64,000 nt of DNA from Bradyrhizobium forestalis (GTDB taxonomy: Bacteria > Pseudomonadota > Alphaproteobacteria > Rhizobiales > Xanthobacteraceae), in the NCBI RefSeq assembly GCF_002795245.1, contig NZ_PGVG01000024.1, forward strand, positions 48,514 to 112,513. The letters are read 5' to 3'. Under the pieces are notes generated by a model. That model did no database searches. It had not been told where the DNA came from and saw only the letters and a program-made list of their open reading frames with translations. Positions 8,106-15,000 of the stretch are shown here, piece after piece. A program made the translations under genes and the position numbers. Each line of letters opens with the position of its first letter. The first letter of the stretch is position 1.

Positions 8106-8462
8106 ATGCAGAAAGTCTTGGTCCAAGCTGGCGCCGCTCTCTCCCTCCTGCCCGGGACAGCATGGGCGCAGGCGCCGTCAGACGCTGAACGCTACTACGG
8201 CTGAGGTCCGCACATGATGGGCTGGGGCGGAGGATGGTACGCCATGATCTTCGGTCCGTTGTTCATGATCCTGTTGCTCGCGGTCCTTGTTGCCGTTGTG
8301 GTCCTTCTTGTCCGCTGGCTGGGCGGGCTAACGCAAGGAAGCTATCAGCCGCACCAATCGCCGCCCGCACGCACGCCGCTCGATATCCTCAAGGAGCGTT
8401 TCGCGCGCGGCGAGATAGACAAGGTGGAGTTCGAGGACCGGCGGCGCGTTCTCGGCGAGTAA
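8106..8462 (+). pseudogene. SHOCT-domain membrane protein gene interrupted by an in-frame TGA
   Basis: One continuous frame of 119 codons has a single internal stop, TGA at 8202-8204 (codon 33). The 5' part starts at ATG 8106 with GGAG 8 nt upstream and encodes a signal peptide ending AWAQ then APSDAERYYG. Directly after the stop the frame continues GPHMMGWGGGW, one strong transmembrane segment (about 20 residues of Ile/Leu/Val) and a C-terminal SHOCT motif LDILKERFARGEIDKVEFEDRR. In related proteins these parts form one short membrane protein, so a TGG-to-TGA change is the simplest reading. The downstream part (ATG 8214, 82 aa) has GAGG 7 nt before it and might be re-initiated. A base-call error cannot be excluded. 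Confidence 0.75.
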
Positions 8463-8511
8463 TTCGGTGCGTTCGACCCCAAGCTCGTTCAGTTGAAAAG
8501 GAAGCGCCCCC

Positions 8512-8865
8512 GTGCAGATTCTGCTGATACTGAACGATCCGCCCTACGGCACCGAGCGGACCTACAATGGCTTGCGCCTGGCTCTCGCTCTCGCCAAGAG
8601 CGATCCAGGGATCACCGTCACGGTGTTCTTGATGGCCGACGCGGTAGTGGCTGCGAAGTCCGGCCAGAAGACGCCGGATGGCTACTACAATGTGGGGCGC
8701 ATGCTGAAGGGCGTTGTGGCGGGCAAGGGACAAGTCCTGCTTTGCGGCACTTGCATGGACGCCCGCGGACTCACTGATGCAGAGATACTCAGTAGCGCGA
8801 GACGCAGCACCATGGTCGAACCCGCGACGGCAACCGCTTCTGCCGACAAGGTATTGGTCTTTTGA
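8512..8865 (+). CDS. DsrE-family sulfur-relay-like protein
   Basis: A 117-residue protein of the DsrE/DsrF/YchN fold. It starts MQILLILNDPPYGTE, continues with an alpha/beta core and ends DKVLVF. The loop LLCGTCMDARG has two Cys residues where sulfur-carrying DsrE proteins place their active Cys. Members bind or pass on sulfane sulfur in the cytoplasm. The start is GTG 8512, with AAAAGGAAG about 8 nt upstream. It closes the cluster of ArsR-rhodanese regulator, persulfide-dioxygenase-like hydrolase, MFS carrier and SHOCT gene, which strengthens a role in sulfide/persulfide handling for the whole group. Confidence 0.85.
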   Translation: MQILLILNDPPYGTERTYNGLRLALALAKSDPGITVTVFLMADAVVAAKSGQKTPDGYYNVGRMLKGVVAGKGQVLLCGTCMDARGLTDAEILSSARRSTMVEPATATASADKVLVF

Positions 8866-8917
8866 AGCAGGGATTCCTCACTCAAACCGGCCAATCGAAT
8901 ATAGATCGCCGTTGGCG

Positions 8918-9454
8918 TCATTTTGAAAGCGACTTCTGCCGCTCCCATTCGAACCTGGTGATCTCTTGCTGCCACTCGCGATACTTTTCCGTGCTTATAG
9001 GAAGCCCGATAAGATGAAATCCGAAGGCGTCTTCGTACATCGCTACAAAATATTCCTGCGCGAGCTGACGCGGTGTGGTGGGCGCCCGAGCATAGCTGCG
9101 CAATAGATCATCCGCTCCACCGAAACTAACATCTAGGCGCTCGCGCTCTGGTCGTTTGCCACGAATGACATCGAGCACCCGTAGCCAAGCTGACCAGGGC
9201 TCGCGCAGCAGCTTTTCCCCCGAGGGACGCCCGGATTGGTCGGGACGAAGCAGATATGCAGGTCGATCCAGAACCCGCACCTTGGCCACAATGATCTGAT
9301 CCGTTGACGACAGGAGTTTCGACTTTGGCAACTCGAGGGGCACTTCATCCGAGAAGTAAGTGATGGGACCGTCGGCCGCTCTTGCAGGACGTGGCTGATC
9401 GATTGCTAATGCTGCGAGACACAGGAAAATGAAAACGCTGCGAATTTTGTGCAT
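8918..9454 (-). CDS. Hypothetical secreted protein
   Basis: A 178-residue protein read from ATG 9454. It opens with a basic residue then a hydrophobic stretch (FIFLCLAALAI) and a cut-like PARAADG, so export to the periplasm is likely. The mature part has no motif I recognise; the middle contains VRVLDRPAYLLRPDQSG and the end is Trp/Glu/Arg-rich. An in-frame GTG/ATG extension to 9535 adds 27 residues without a signal-like sequence, so the shorter form is preferred, although no clear ribosome site precedes either. Base use looks more AT-rich than the flanking core genes. The downstream neighbours are the repeat-bounded binding-protein genes. Confidence 0.5.
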   Translation of the reverse strand: MHKIRSVFIFLCLAALAIDQPRPARAADGPITYFSDEVPLELPKSKLLSSTDQIIVAKVRVLDRPAYLLRPDQSGRPSGEKLLREPWSAWLRVLDVIRGKRPERERLDVSFGGADDLLRSYARAPTTPRQLAQEYFVAMYEDAFGFHLIGLPISTEKYREWQQEITRFEWERQKSLSK

Positions 9455-9614
9455 CAAAAGTTTGAGCTGACCCGCCTTACAAAATTGGACTGCAATAGTT
9501 ACCACAAGATCGATCTCTAGTCCGCTATGGGTCACTTCCCGACATGGGCGAGGACCACGCGTAAAGCCTGCTTCAGCTCACGAAGCCGACATCCGACGTT
9601 GATGAGCACACGCC

Positions 9615-9675
9615 CTATGCTCGCCGCATCAGCTTGAGCGAGGCCGCCAGCCGCAGGCTGCGCTTGCCGGCGAGC
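9615..9675 (-). pseudogene. 3'-end remnant of a GrlR-like gene
   Basis: This stretch encodes, on the minus strand, AGKRSLRLAASLKLMRRA followed by a stop. It is the same C-terminus as the GrlR-like protein at 12233-12937. Positions 9625-9675 are identical at all 51 bases to 12243-12293, while the last codons differ synonymously. Nothing of the rest of the gene is present upstream, where a palindromic repeat begins at 9675. It is either a relic of a third paralogue or a duplicated tail produced by recombination. Confidence 0.75.
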
Positions 9676-9766
9676 CCGTAGGATGGGTAGAGCGCAGCGA
9701 AACCCATCGACAGCGTCGGACCACCAAGCGTGATGGGTTTCGCAAGTGCTCTACCCATCCTACGGG
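9675..9766. repeat. REP-like inverted repeat
   Basis: Long arms at 9675-9708 and 9732-9766 are inverted copies of each other with few mismatches. Each carries CCCGTAGGATGGGTAGAGC and GAAACCCATC in mirror order. The element abuts the GrlR-like gene remnant. It belongs to the GTAGGGTGGG type of intergenic palindrome that is widespread in proteobacteria; a related half copy lies near 47660. Confidence 0.75.
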
Positions 9767-9909
9767 CTGATCGCAGCGGCTGGACCGTTTTCAGCCATTT
9801 CGACAACCTCCGGCGAGCGCCTCGGGCAACAGCCTGCTAAATCGCCGCACAGACCGCCGGAAGGTGCTAACTTCAGCAGCCAATGGCGTGGCCCGTACAG
9901 GAGGGACAC

Positions 9910-10923
9910 ATGCGACGGCGGGAGCTCATCGGATATCTCGGCCTTTTTGGCGCCGCAGCAGGATCGACCTTTTTTGGTCGAGGCTCAAGGGCGCAGCCTG
10001 TGCGAAAACGTCCGCTCATCGCATGGGCGGGAGCCGCGCCTCCAGGGGTAAAGTTCCCCCAATTTATGGTAGACTTGGTGCTCGGCAATTTCGTTAAGGG
10101 CCTCTCGGAGTTCGGCTACGAGCAAGGACGTAACATCGATATCAGTCGGCGAACGGACATCCTCCGGGACCGGGTACCATCGATTGAGGAGATGGTGGCT
10201 CTGCTCAAACCCGATGTCATCGCTGTGCCAGCAACACTAGAAGCCGTCGCTGCCCGAAAAGCAACATCTACAATACCGATTGTCTGCCCCGCGCTAGCCG
10301 ATGCGGTCCATCTCGGCTTGATTGCCAGCGAAGCTCGCCCAGGAGGAAATGTAACGGGCATTGCGCCCTACATCGCGGGTTTGCCGACCAAGCAAATTGA
10401 ACTCGCGCGAGAAATCGTGCCGAAGGCAAGTCGCGTCGGACTGCTTGTCAACATGGACGATCCCAAGGGTCCGCCTCAAGTCGGGGATTTGAGGGCAGCT
10501 TGTGGGGCTTTGAGCCTCAGCGTCGTCGAAGCCGGTGCCAGTACGGCGCAGGACGTTCCGATTGCGCTCACTGCGCTCGCGAACGAAGGAGCCGATGTGG
10601 CCGTTGTCCTTCAGACCAACCTGCTGCTCAACATGAGCGAACAGATCGGCGCCATCGCCCTTGAAAAGCGGCTGCCGACCGTCTTCGGATATCGCGAGCA
10701 CGTTACCCACGGCGGCCTCGTGAGCTATGGCGTTGACTTGCGCTGGTGCTACCGTCGCGCGGGCTATTTCATAGACAAGATCCTTAGGGGGGCACACCCC
10801 GGCGATCTTCCCATCGAATTTCCGAGTAAGCTGTGGTTGGCAGTCAACCTCAAGACGGCAAAGGCTCTCGGCGTGGCTGTGCCGGCAGGGCTCCTTGCCC
10901 GCGCTGACGAAGTGATCGAGTAG
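9910..10923 (+). CDS. ABC transporter substrate-binding protein (TrpX-like family)
   Basis: A 337-residue periplasmic binding protein of the ABC_sub_bind (PF04392-like) family. It begins with RRRELIGYLG and a hydrophobic stretch ending SRAQ, a Tat-like or Sec signal. The core repeats family phrases such as DVIAVPATLEAVAARKAT, IPIVCPALADAVHLGL and, at the end, ARADEVIE, a tail shared with the next gene. GTG/ATG codons before 9910 would bury the signal peptide; ATG 9910 has GAGGGACAC just upstream. No permease or ATPase gene adjoins, so it is an orphan binding protein. Its ligand is unknown. It lies inside a segment bounded by a 51-bp direct repeat. Confidence 0.8.
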   Translation: MRRRELIGYLGLFGAAAGSTFFGRGSRAQPVRKRPLIAWAGAAPPGVKFPQFMVDLVLGNFVKGLSEFGYEQGRNIDISRRTDILRDRVPSIEEMVALLKPDVIAVPATLEAVAARKATSTIPIVCPALADAVHLGLIASEARPGGNVTGIAPYIAGLPTKQIELAREIVPKASRVGLLVNMDDPKGPPQVGDLRAACGALSLSVVEAGASTAQDVPIALTALANEGADVAVVLQTNLLLNMSEQIGAIALEKRLPTVFGYREHVTHGGLVSYGVDLRWCYRRAGYFIDKILRGAHPGDLPIEFPSKLWLAVNLKTAKALGVAVPAGLLARADEVIE

Positions 10924-11133
10924 GGAAGGCATTCTTCTGTTGATGGCCCTTCGGCGAAGTGGCGGCATCGCTCCACGAAGTCCGCTTATTGAGGCATGGC
11001 GGACAAGATTTGCTCAGGTTGAGTTCTTCGCCTTTTGACCCGAAGCAGACTTCGGCAAATGTCGATCAGAGACTCCTTTCACGTCAGCATCCTTATGCAT
11101 TAGGATGCGACTAGTGATGAGGGAGGATGTTCC

Positions 11134-12120
11134 GTGAAGCGGCGGAAGATGATCGCTCTTGTAGTTTGCACCGCGGTTATGTCGATGCTGCTCCCTCTCC
11201 CAGCGGAAGCTCAACGGGCGCCGTATCGCATTGGCTATTTAGCTCTGCTTCCAAATGAGGATGCGACTGTAGGGGCGCCTTTCTTTCAAAGGCTGCAAGA
11301 GCTTGGGTACAACGCGGGCAAGACAATCATCGTCGATTATCGCTCCGCCGAAGGATATGCCCAGCGCCTGCCGCAGCTGGCCTCGGAGATGGTTAGCGCA
11401 ACACCCGACGTTATAATAGCCGGATTTGGAACACTTGCGCCAAAGGCGGCAATCGCCGCAACAACGAGCATTCCGATCGTATTCACATCGGTGGGCGACC
11501 CGGTTGGTGCTGGTTTGGTCGCAAGCCTGAATCAACCGGGCGCAAACGTTACCGGCTTGAGCGCCCAGGCAAAGGACATTACCGCGAAGCGATTGGAGTT
11601 ACTCGAAGAACTCGTCCCCGGCAAAAAGCTGGTCGCGGTGTTGGCAAACCCTGATACGCCCTACACCGTGCTCGCGCTACGTGAATTGAAGTCCGCAGCG
11701 TCGGCCTTGAATCAACCGATGACAGTATTTGAAGCACGGGTTGTCGATCAGGTAGCGGCTGCAATAGACGGAGCGAGTAGGTCGGGCGCAGCCAGCATAA
11801 TAATCCTAGAGGACCCAGTTTTTCTGGGTGCCAAGCGTGCAATCGTTGAACTTCTGGCCAAGGCTCGGTTGCCAGCGATTTATGGACCACGAGCTTATTC
11901 TGAGGTGGGCGGGTTGATCTCCTACGGGCCAGACCAGAGGCAGATTTACCGTCGGGCGGCGGAGTATGTTGACAAAATTCTAAAGGGGGCAGCGCCAGCC
12001 GGGCTTCCGGTCGAGCAGCCCACCAAATTCGAGTTGGTACTGAACCTCAGGGCCGCAAAAGAACTCGGCATCGATGTCCCGCCAACTCTGATCGCCCGCG
12101 CTGACGAGGTGATCGAATAG
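11134..12120 (+). CDS. ABC transporter substrate-binding protein, second of an orphan pair
   Basis: A 328-residue protein of the same family as its upstream neighbour. It has a Sec signal peptide (MKRRKMIALVV... cut after AEAQ), then APYRIGYLALLP, family phrases SIPIVFTSVGDPVGAGLV and GLISYGPDQRQIYRRAAEYVDKILKGA, and the same ARADEVIE tail. It starts at GTG 11134 with GGGAGGA about 8 nt upstream. The two genes are clearly diverged paralogues, not a recent duplication. Codon choice is more AT-rich than in the flanking core genes. No transport partners are encoded nearby, so if it functions it must feed a permease coded elsewhere or act as a sensor. Confidence 0.8.
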   Translation: MKRRKMIALVVCTAVMSMLLPLPAEAQRAPYRIGYLALLPNEDATVGAPFFQRLQELGYNAGKTIIVDYRSAEGYAQRLPQLASEMVSATPDVIIAGFGTLAPKAAIAATTSIPIVFTSVGDPVGAGLVASLNQPGANVTGLSAQAKDITAKRLELLEELVPGKKLVAVLANPDTPYTVLALRELKSAASALNQPMTVFEARVVDQVAAAIDGASRSGAASIIILEDPVFLGAKRAIVELLAKARLPAIYGPRAYSEVGGLISYGPDQRQIYRRAAEYVDKILKGAAPAGLPVEQPTKFELVLNLRAAKELGIDVPPTLIARADEVIE

Positions 12121-12232
12121 TGCGGGCCATTGCAGTGCATCGGTCCGCTTCTGGCCCAAAGCCGACGTCCAGTTGCATGACTTCAATGTCGCCATCTGAG
12201 AGCAGAGCAGACGCGACGAAATTGACCGTAAC

Positions 12233-12937
12233 CTACGCCCTTCGCATCAGCTTGAGCGAGGCCGCCAGCCGCAGGCTGCGCTTGCCGGCGAGCGCGATGC
12301 CTTCGAGCTCGCCGCTGTCTTCCGTGCAGGTTCCTGAAAAGCCGATCCCGACCTCGAGGCCGCCAAACACGGGGTTCTCGCCTTTCGCCGGCGTGTGCTC
12401 CTGGTTCAGCATCTCGCCCTTCCAGCGGCCGTCCGCCGAGGAATAGGCGCCGAGATAGTAGAAGAACGCATCGCCCCCGAGGATACGGCCATCGATCAGC
12501 AGCATCACGCCGGACAGCCCGGCATCGATGCCATCAAGCGCGCTCAGCTTGAACCCATAGAGCCCGTTGGCGATGCCGCCCGGCCCGACCGCGCCGCTCG
12601 GAGGCACCCCCTCGTCGTCGAGCCGCGTGAGATTGGCCCAGAATTTGGCGCCCGGCATCGTATCCGCGCCGCCCTGAAGACGGATCTGGTTGCCGTACAG
12701 CCGGCCGCGCGCCCCGATCGAGGCGACGTCGGCGCCCATCAACGGCTTGTAGCTGGGGTCCAGGTTATGCCGCTCGGTGATGACCTCGGCGATGATCTCG
12801 CCATCGCGCTCGACATAGCTGCCGAGATGCGCAAAACCCGAATTCCCACCCAGCATCTTGCCGTCATGCAGGCACATGATGCTGCGGCCGAACGCATCGT
12901 TGACCCCGTATTCAACCTTGTAGAGTCCGTCGAGCAA
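12233..12937 (-). CDS. GrlR-like protein with two tandem domains
   Basis: A 234-residue protein built from two copies of a GrlR-like unit. The first begins GLYKVEYG and has DGKMLGGNSGFAHLGSY; the second begins GLYGFKLS and has DGRILGGDAFFYYLGAY. GrlR is a small negative regulator of type III secretion genes in attaching-effacing E. coli. In rhizobia such domains are found in proteins of unknown role, so regulation of secretion is not implied. The start is TTG 12937, which aligns with the GTG start of the paralogue at 15702; AGGA lies only a few bases upstream. Its 3' end is duplicated at 9615-9675. Confidence 0.65.
   Translation of the reverse strand: MLDGLYKVEYGVNDAFGRSIMCLHDGKMLGGNSGFAHLGSYVERDGEIIAEVITERHNLDPSYKPLMGADVASIGARGRLYGNQIRLQGGADTMPGAKFWANLTRLDDEGVPPSGAVGPGGIANGLYGFKLSALDGIDAGLSGVMLLIDGRILGGDAFFYYLGAYSSADGRWKGEMLNQEHTPAKGENPVFGGLEVGIGFSGTCTEDSGELEGIALAGKRSLRLAASLKLMRRA
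12243..12293. repeat. 51-bp direct repeat, right copy (left copy at 9625-9675)
   Basis: Identical at every base to 9625-9675. The right copy is the 3' coding end of the intact GrlR-like gene; the left copy stands alone. The pair brackets 2.6 kb that holds only the two orphan binding-protein genes and a palindromic repeat. The arrangement resembles the outcome of an insertion or duplication at a gene's 3' end, but no integrase is present. Confidence 0.85.
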
Positions 12938-13193
12938 CGTCCTGAACCCGCAAAATCGGAAAAGAATTGCGGGCTACCTAGCATCGTCGCCGCGCTGAAG
13001 CCACCGACTTTTCCGTGCAGGACCGCTCACGGAACGCTCGCCACCATGATGTCACCATACCCCTGTCTTGCCCGACGGGTCAAATCTATTTCGTAAAATC
13101 CGCAGGAGAAGTGATTTCAATGACTTGGCTACTGTGCATGGGGTTGTTTTTCGAGTTTATTGTTTGCCGTGCCGGGAGAGCCTTCACCAAGCG
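12938..13193. other. Gene-free gap with a shared intergenic motif
   Basis: No convincing gene. Positions 13128-13153 read GGCTACTGTGCATGGGGTTG followed by TTTTTC. The core TACTkTGCATGGGGTTGTTTT recurs in inverted orientation at 36226-36250. A further stretch near 13064 (TGCCCGACGGGTCAAA) is of a type common in Bradyrhizobium intergenic DNA. The block therefore looks like a dispersed repeat and not coding sequence. Confidence 0.5.
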
Positions 13194-13343
13194 TCAGTGA
13201 CGCTTGAAATACTGCACCTCGCGCTCATGCTTCTCGGCGGCCGCACGGCTCCTGAAGGTCCCGAGGTTACGGCGCTTGCCGGTCTTCGGATTCACCTTGC
13301 GTGAATAGAGGCGGTATTCGCCCGATGCCAGTTTGCGGATCAT
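13194..13343 (-). CDS. Small conserved basic protein, 49 aa
   Basis: Read directly from the minus strand: ATG 13343 to TGA 13194-13196. The protein starts MIRKLASGEYRLYSRK, continues VNPKTGKRRNLGTF, then a helix rich in Arg/Ala/Glu, and ends VQYFKRH. It is strongly basic and has no signal peptide or membrane segment. The pattern of a short beta hairpin (GEYRLYSRK...RRNLGTF) followed by one helix suggests a nucleic-acid-binding or ribosome-linked mini-protein. I recognise it as a conserved small protein of Bradyrhizobium-type genomes but know of no experimental role. It lies alone between the GrlR-like gene and the Sel1 gene. Confidence 0.65.
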   Translation of the reverse strand: MIRKLASGEYRLYSRKVNPKTGKRRNLGTFRSRAAAEKHEREVQYFKRH

Positions 13344-13444
13344 GATCGCGCTCCATTTCGTCTGGATGTCAACGGCGGACGCGCGAGCCGGGTTCCGTCA
13401 AATCGTGGCTCTGTTCGTGAAGCGCCGCGCGATCGCGATGGCCT

Positions 13445-14266
13445 TCAGAAGCACAGCGTGGTGACCAGCTTGCCCTGCTTGTCCTTGATCGCATAGGGAC
13501 AGCGAATGCGCTCCAGCGCCTTCTTGGCGTCCTCATCGCCGAGCGCGGCGGCACGCTCGTAATAGGCTTTCGCGGCGTCCTTGTCCTTTGCACCGCCGCG
13601 GCCTTCCTGCGCGAAGGCGCCCATCCGCTCCAGCGCGCCGGGATGGTTTTGTGCTGCCGCCTTCTCGAACATCGCGCGCGCCGCGACGTCGTCCTTGGCA
13701 CCGCCCGCACCTTCGGACAGCATCAGGCCGAGCTGGTACTGCGCTTCCGCGTTGGTCTCGGCGGCCTTGCCGAGCAGCGCGCGCGCCTGCGCGGGATCGG
13801 CCGGCGCGGCGCCGCCTGCGCCGCCGAGCGCGGCGAGATTGCTGACGCCACGGGGGTTGCCGGCCTGCGCCGCCTTCTCGAACAGCTTTCGCGCCTGCGC
13901 TTCGTCTTTGGCAACACCGGAGCCGGTGGCAAAGGCGACGCCGAGCTCGACCATGGCCGCGCTCGATCCCTTGTCGGCGGCCTTGCGCCAGGCGGCGATC
14001 GCCTCGCCTGATTGCCTGTTTGCCGCATAGGCGCGGCCGAGCGCGAACATCGCGCGCCGCGACGATGGCGCGGCCTGCTTGCAGAACTTGATAGCGGTTG
14101 CGATGTCGGAGGACGCGATCTCCGTCACGCCCTTCACGTCGGCCGGCTTGTCGGGATCGCTGGGATCGGCGGCGACCCGGTCGCACAGGACGAGATCGGC
14201 CGATTGCGCCTGCGCCGTCAGGGGCACGGCGAGCGCGAAGAGCATGGCAAGGAGGTAAGTCCGCAT
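13445..14266 (-). CDS. Sel1-repeat secreted protein
   Basis: A 273-residue protein with an N-terminal Sec signal (MRTYLLAMLFALAVPLTAQAQ). It is followed by about five Sel1-like/TPR units of roughly 36 residues, seen as AMFALGRAYA, AMVELGVAFATGSGVAKDEAQARKLFEKAA, AQYQLGLMLSEGAGGAKDD and ALERMGAFAQEGRGG. The C-terminus has a Cys pair region ending TLCF. Such proteins are periplasmic protein-interaction scaffolds. It starts at ATG 14266, five bases after the stop of the ModA-like gene, so it is the third gene of a probable operon beginning with the GrlR-like gene at 15702. Function otherwise unknown. Confidence 0.8.
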   Translation of the reverse strand: MRTYLLAMLFALAVPLTAQAQSADLVLCDRVAADPSDPDKPADVKGVTEIASSDIATAIKFCKQAAPSSRRAMFALGRAYAANRQSGEAIAAWRKAADKGSSAAMVELGVAFATGSGVAKDEAQARKLFEKAAQAGNPRGVSNLAALGGAGGAAPADPAQARALLGKAAETNAEAQYQLGLMLSEGAGGAKDDVAARAMFEKAAAQNHPGALERMGAFAQEGRGGAKDKDAAKAYYERAAALGDEDAKKALERIRCPYAIKDKQGKLVTTLCF

Positions 14267-14271
14267 GGTCG

Positions 14272-14982
14272 TCACGTTGCGTCTCCGCCTCGGCAAATTC
14301 GAGGCTCAAGTCCCGACTGGCGCAGGACGGGGGCGACCTCGGGTGACGCCAGATAGCGCAGCAACCGATCCGCGGCGCCGGCATGTTTCGCGTTCGCCAT
14401 GCGGCCGGCGGAGAACACGGCCGGCGTCTGCAGCGCGTGCGGGATCGGACCGACCACCTCGATGCCGCCGACCTGCTTCAGCTCGCTGACCTGCTGCACG
14501 GCGAGGTCCGCCTCGCCGGTCACGAGCCGCTCCGCGGTAAATCCCTGCTCGACGATGGTGGCCTTGGCGTTGATCTCGGTCGCGATGCCCATCCGCACGA
14601 TCAGCTGGGCGAAGTACACGCCGCTCGCACCAAGCCGCGAATAGGCGACGGACCGCGCCGCGAGCAACGCCTGGCGCAGCGCGGCTTCACTGCCGATGTC
14701 GGGATGCACCTGCCCTGCCCGCACGGCGATGCCGACGAAGGAGCGCGCGAGATCAGCTGCGCTGCCGGCAGCCACGCGCCCCTCGCCGATCATCTCGTCG
14801 AGCCCCTCGCGGGTGAGGATGACGAGATCGGCGGCTTCACCGTCGCGCAACCGCTTGAGCAGCGCCAGGGTCGGGGCGAAATCGGCGTCGACATGGATGC
14901 CGCTGATGGCCTCGAAGGCGGAGGACAGGCTGCGCATCGCGCCCATCAGGCCGAGCGTCGAGAGAATGCGAACGTTTTCCAT
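14272..14982 (-). CDS. ModA-like substrate-binding-domain protein without signal peptide
   Basis: A 236-residue protein with the fold of molybdate-type periplasmic binding proteins: STLGLMGAMRSLSSAFEAISGIHV at the N-terminus, DLVILTREGLDEMI, and a C-terminal LLRYLASPEVAPVLRQSGLEPR, the usual ModA-family tail. No signal peptide is present, so it is probably cytoplasmic and may be a ligand-sensing or orphan protein instead of an importer subunit. It lies 18 nt after the GrlR-like gene and 5 nt before the Sel1 gene, all on the minus strand, so the three are likely cotranscribed. Ligand unknown. Confidence 0.7.
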   Translation of the reverse strand: MENVRILSTLGLMGAMRSLSSAFEAISGIHVDADFAPTLALLKRLRDGEAADLVILTREGLDEMIGEGRVAAGSAADLARSFVGIAVRAGQVHPDIGSEAALRQALLAARSVAYSRLGASGVYFAQLIVRMGIATEINAKATIVEQGFTAERLVTGEADLAVQQVSELKQVGGIEVVGPIPHALQTPAVFSAGRMANAKHAGAADRLLRYLASPEVAPVLRQSGLEPRICRGGDAT

Positions 14983-15000
14983 GAGCAGGTCCTGGCGCGA

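Noticed and set aside
8202..8204. TGA as selenocysteine codon in the SHOCT gene
   Set aside because: No SECIS-like hairpin is visible just downstream, and the family has no selenocysteine; TGG-to-TGA or sequence error is simpler.
12120..12180. Intergenic motif GTCCGCTTCTGGCCCAAAGC after the second binding-protein gene
   Set aside because: It looks like a common Bradyrhizobium intergenic sequence but I could not find a second copy in the window, so it is not listed as a repeat.
9615..12293. Mobile element with transposase or integrase
   Set aside because: No transposase or integrase coding region is present. The direct repeat lacks the target-duplication size of known insertion sequences.
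13015..13200. 61-codon plus-strand frame upstream of the 49-aa gene
   Set aside because: It runs through a dispersed repeat motif and has no ribosome site; treated as chance.
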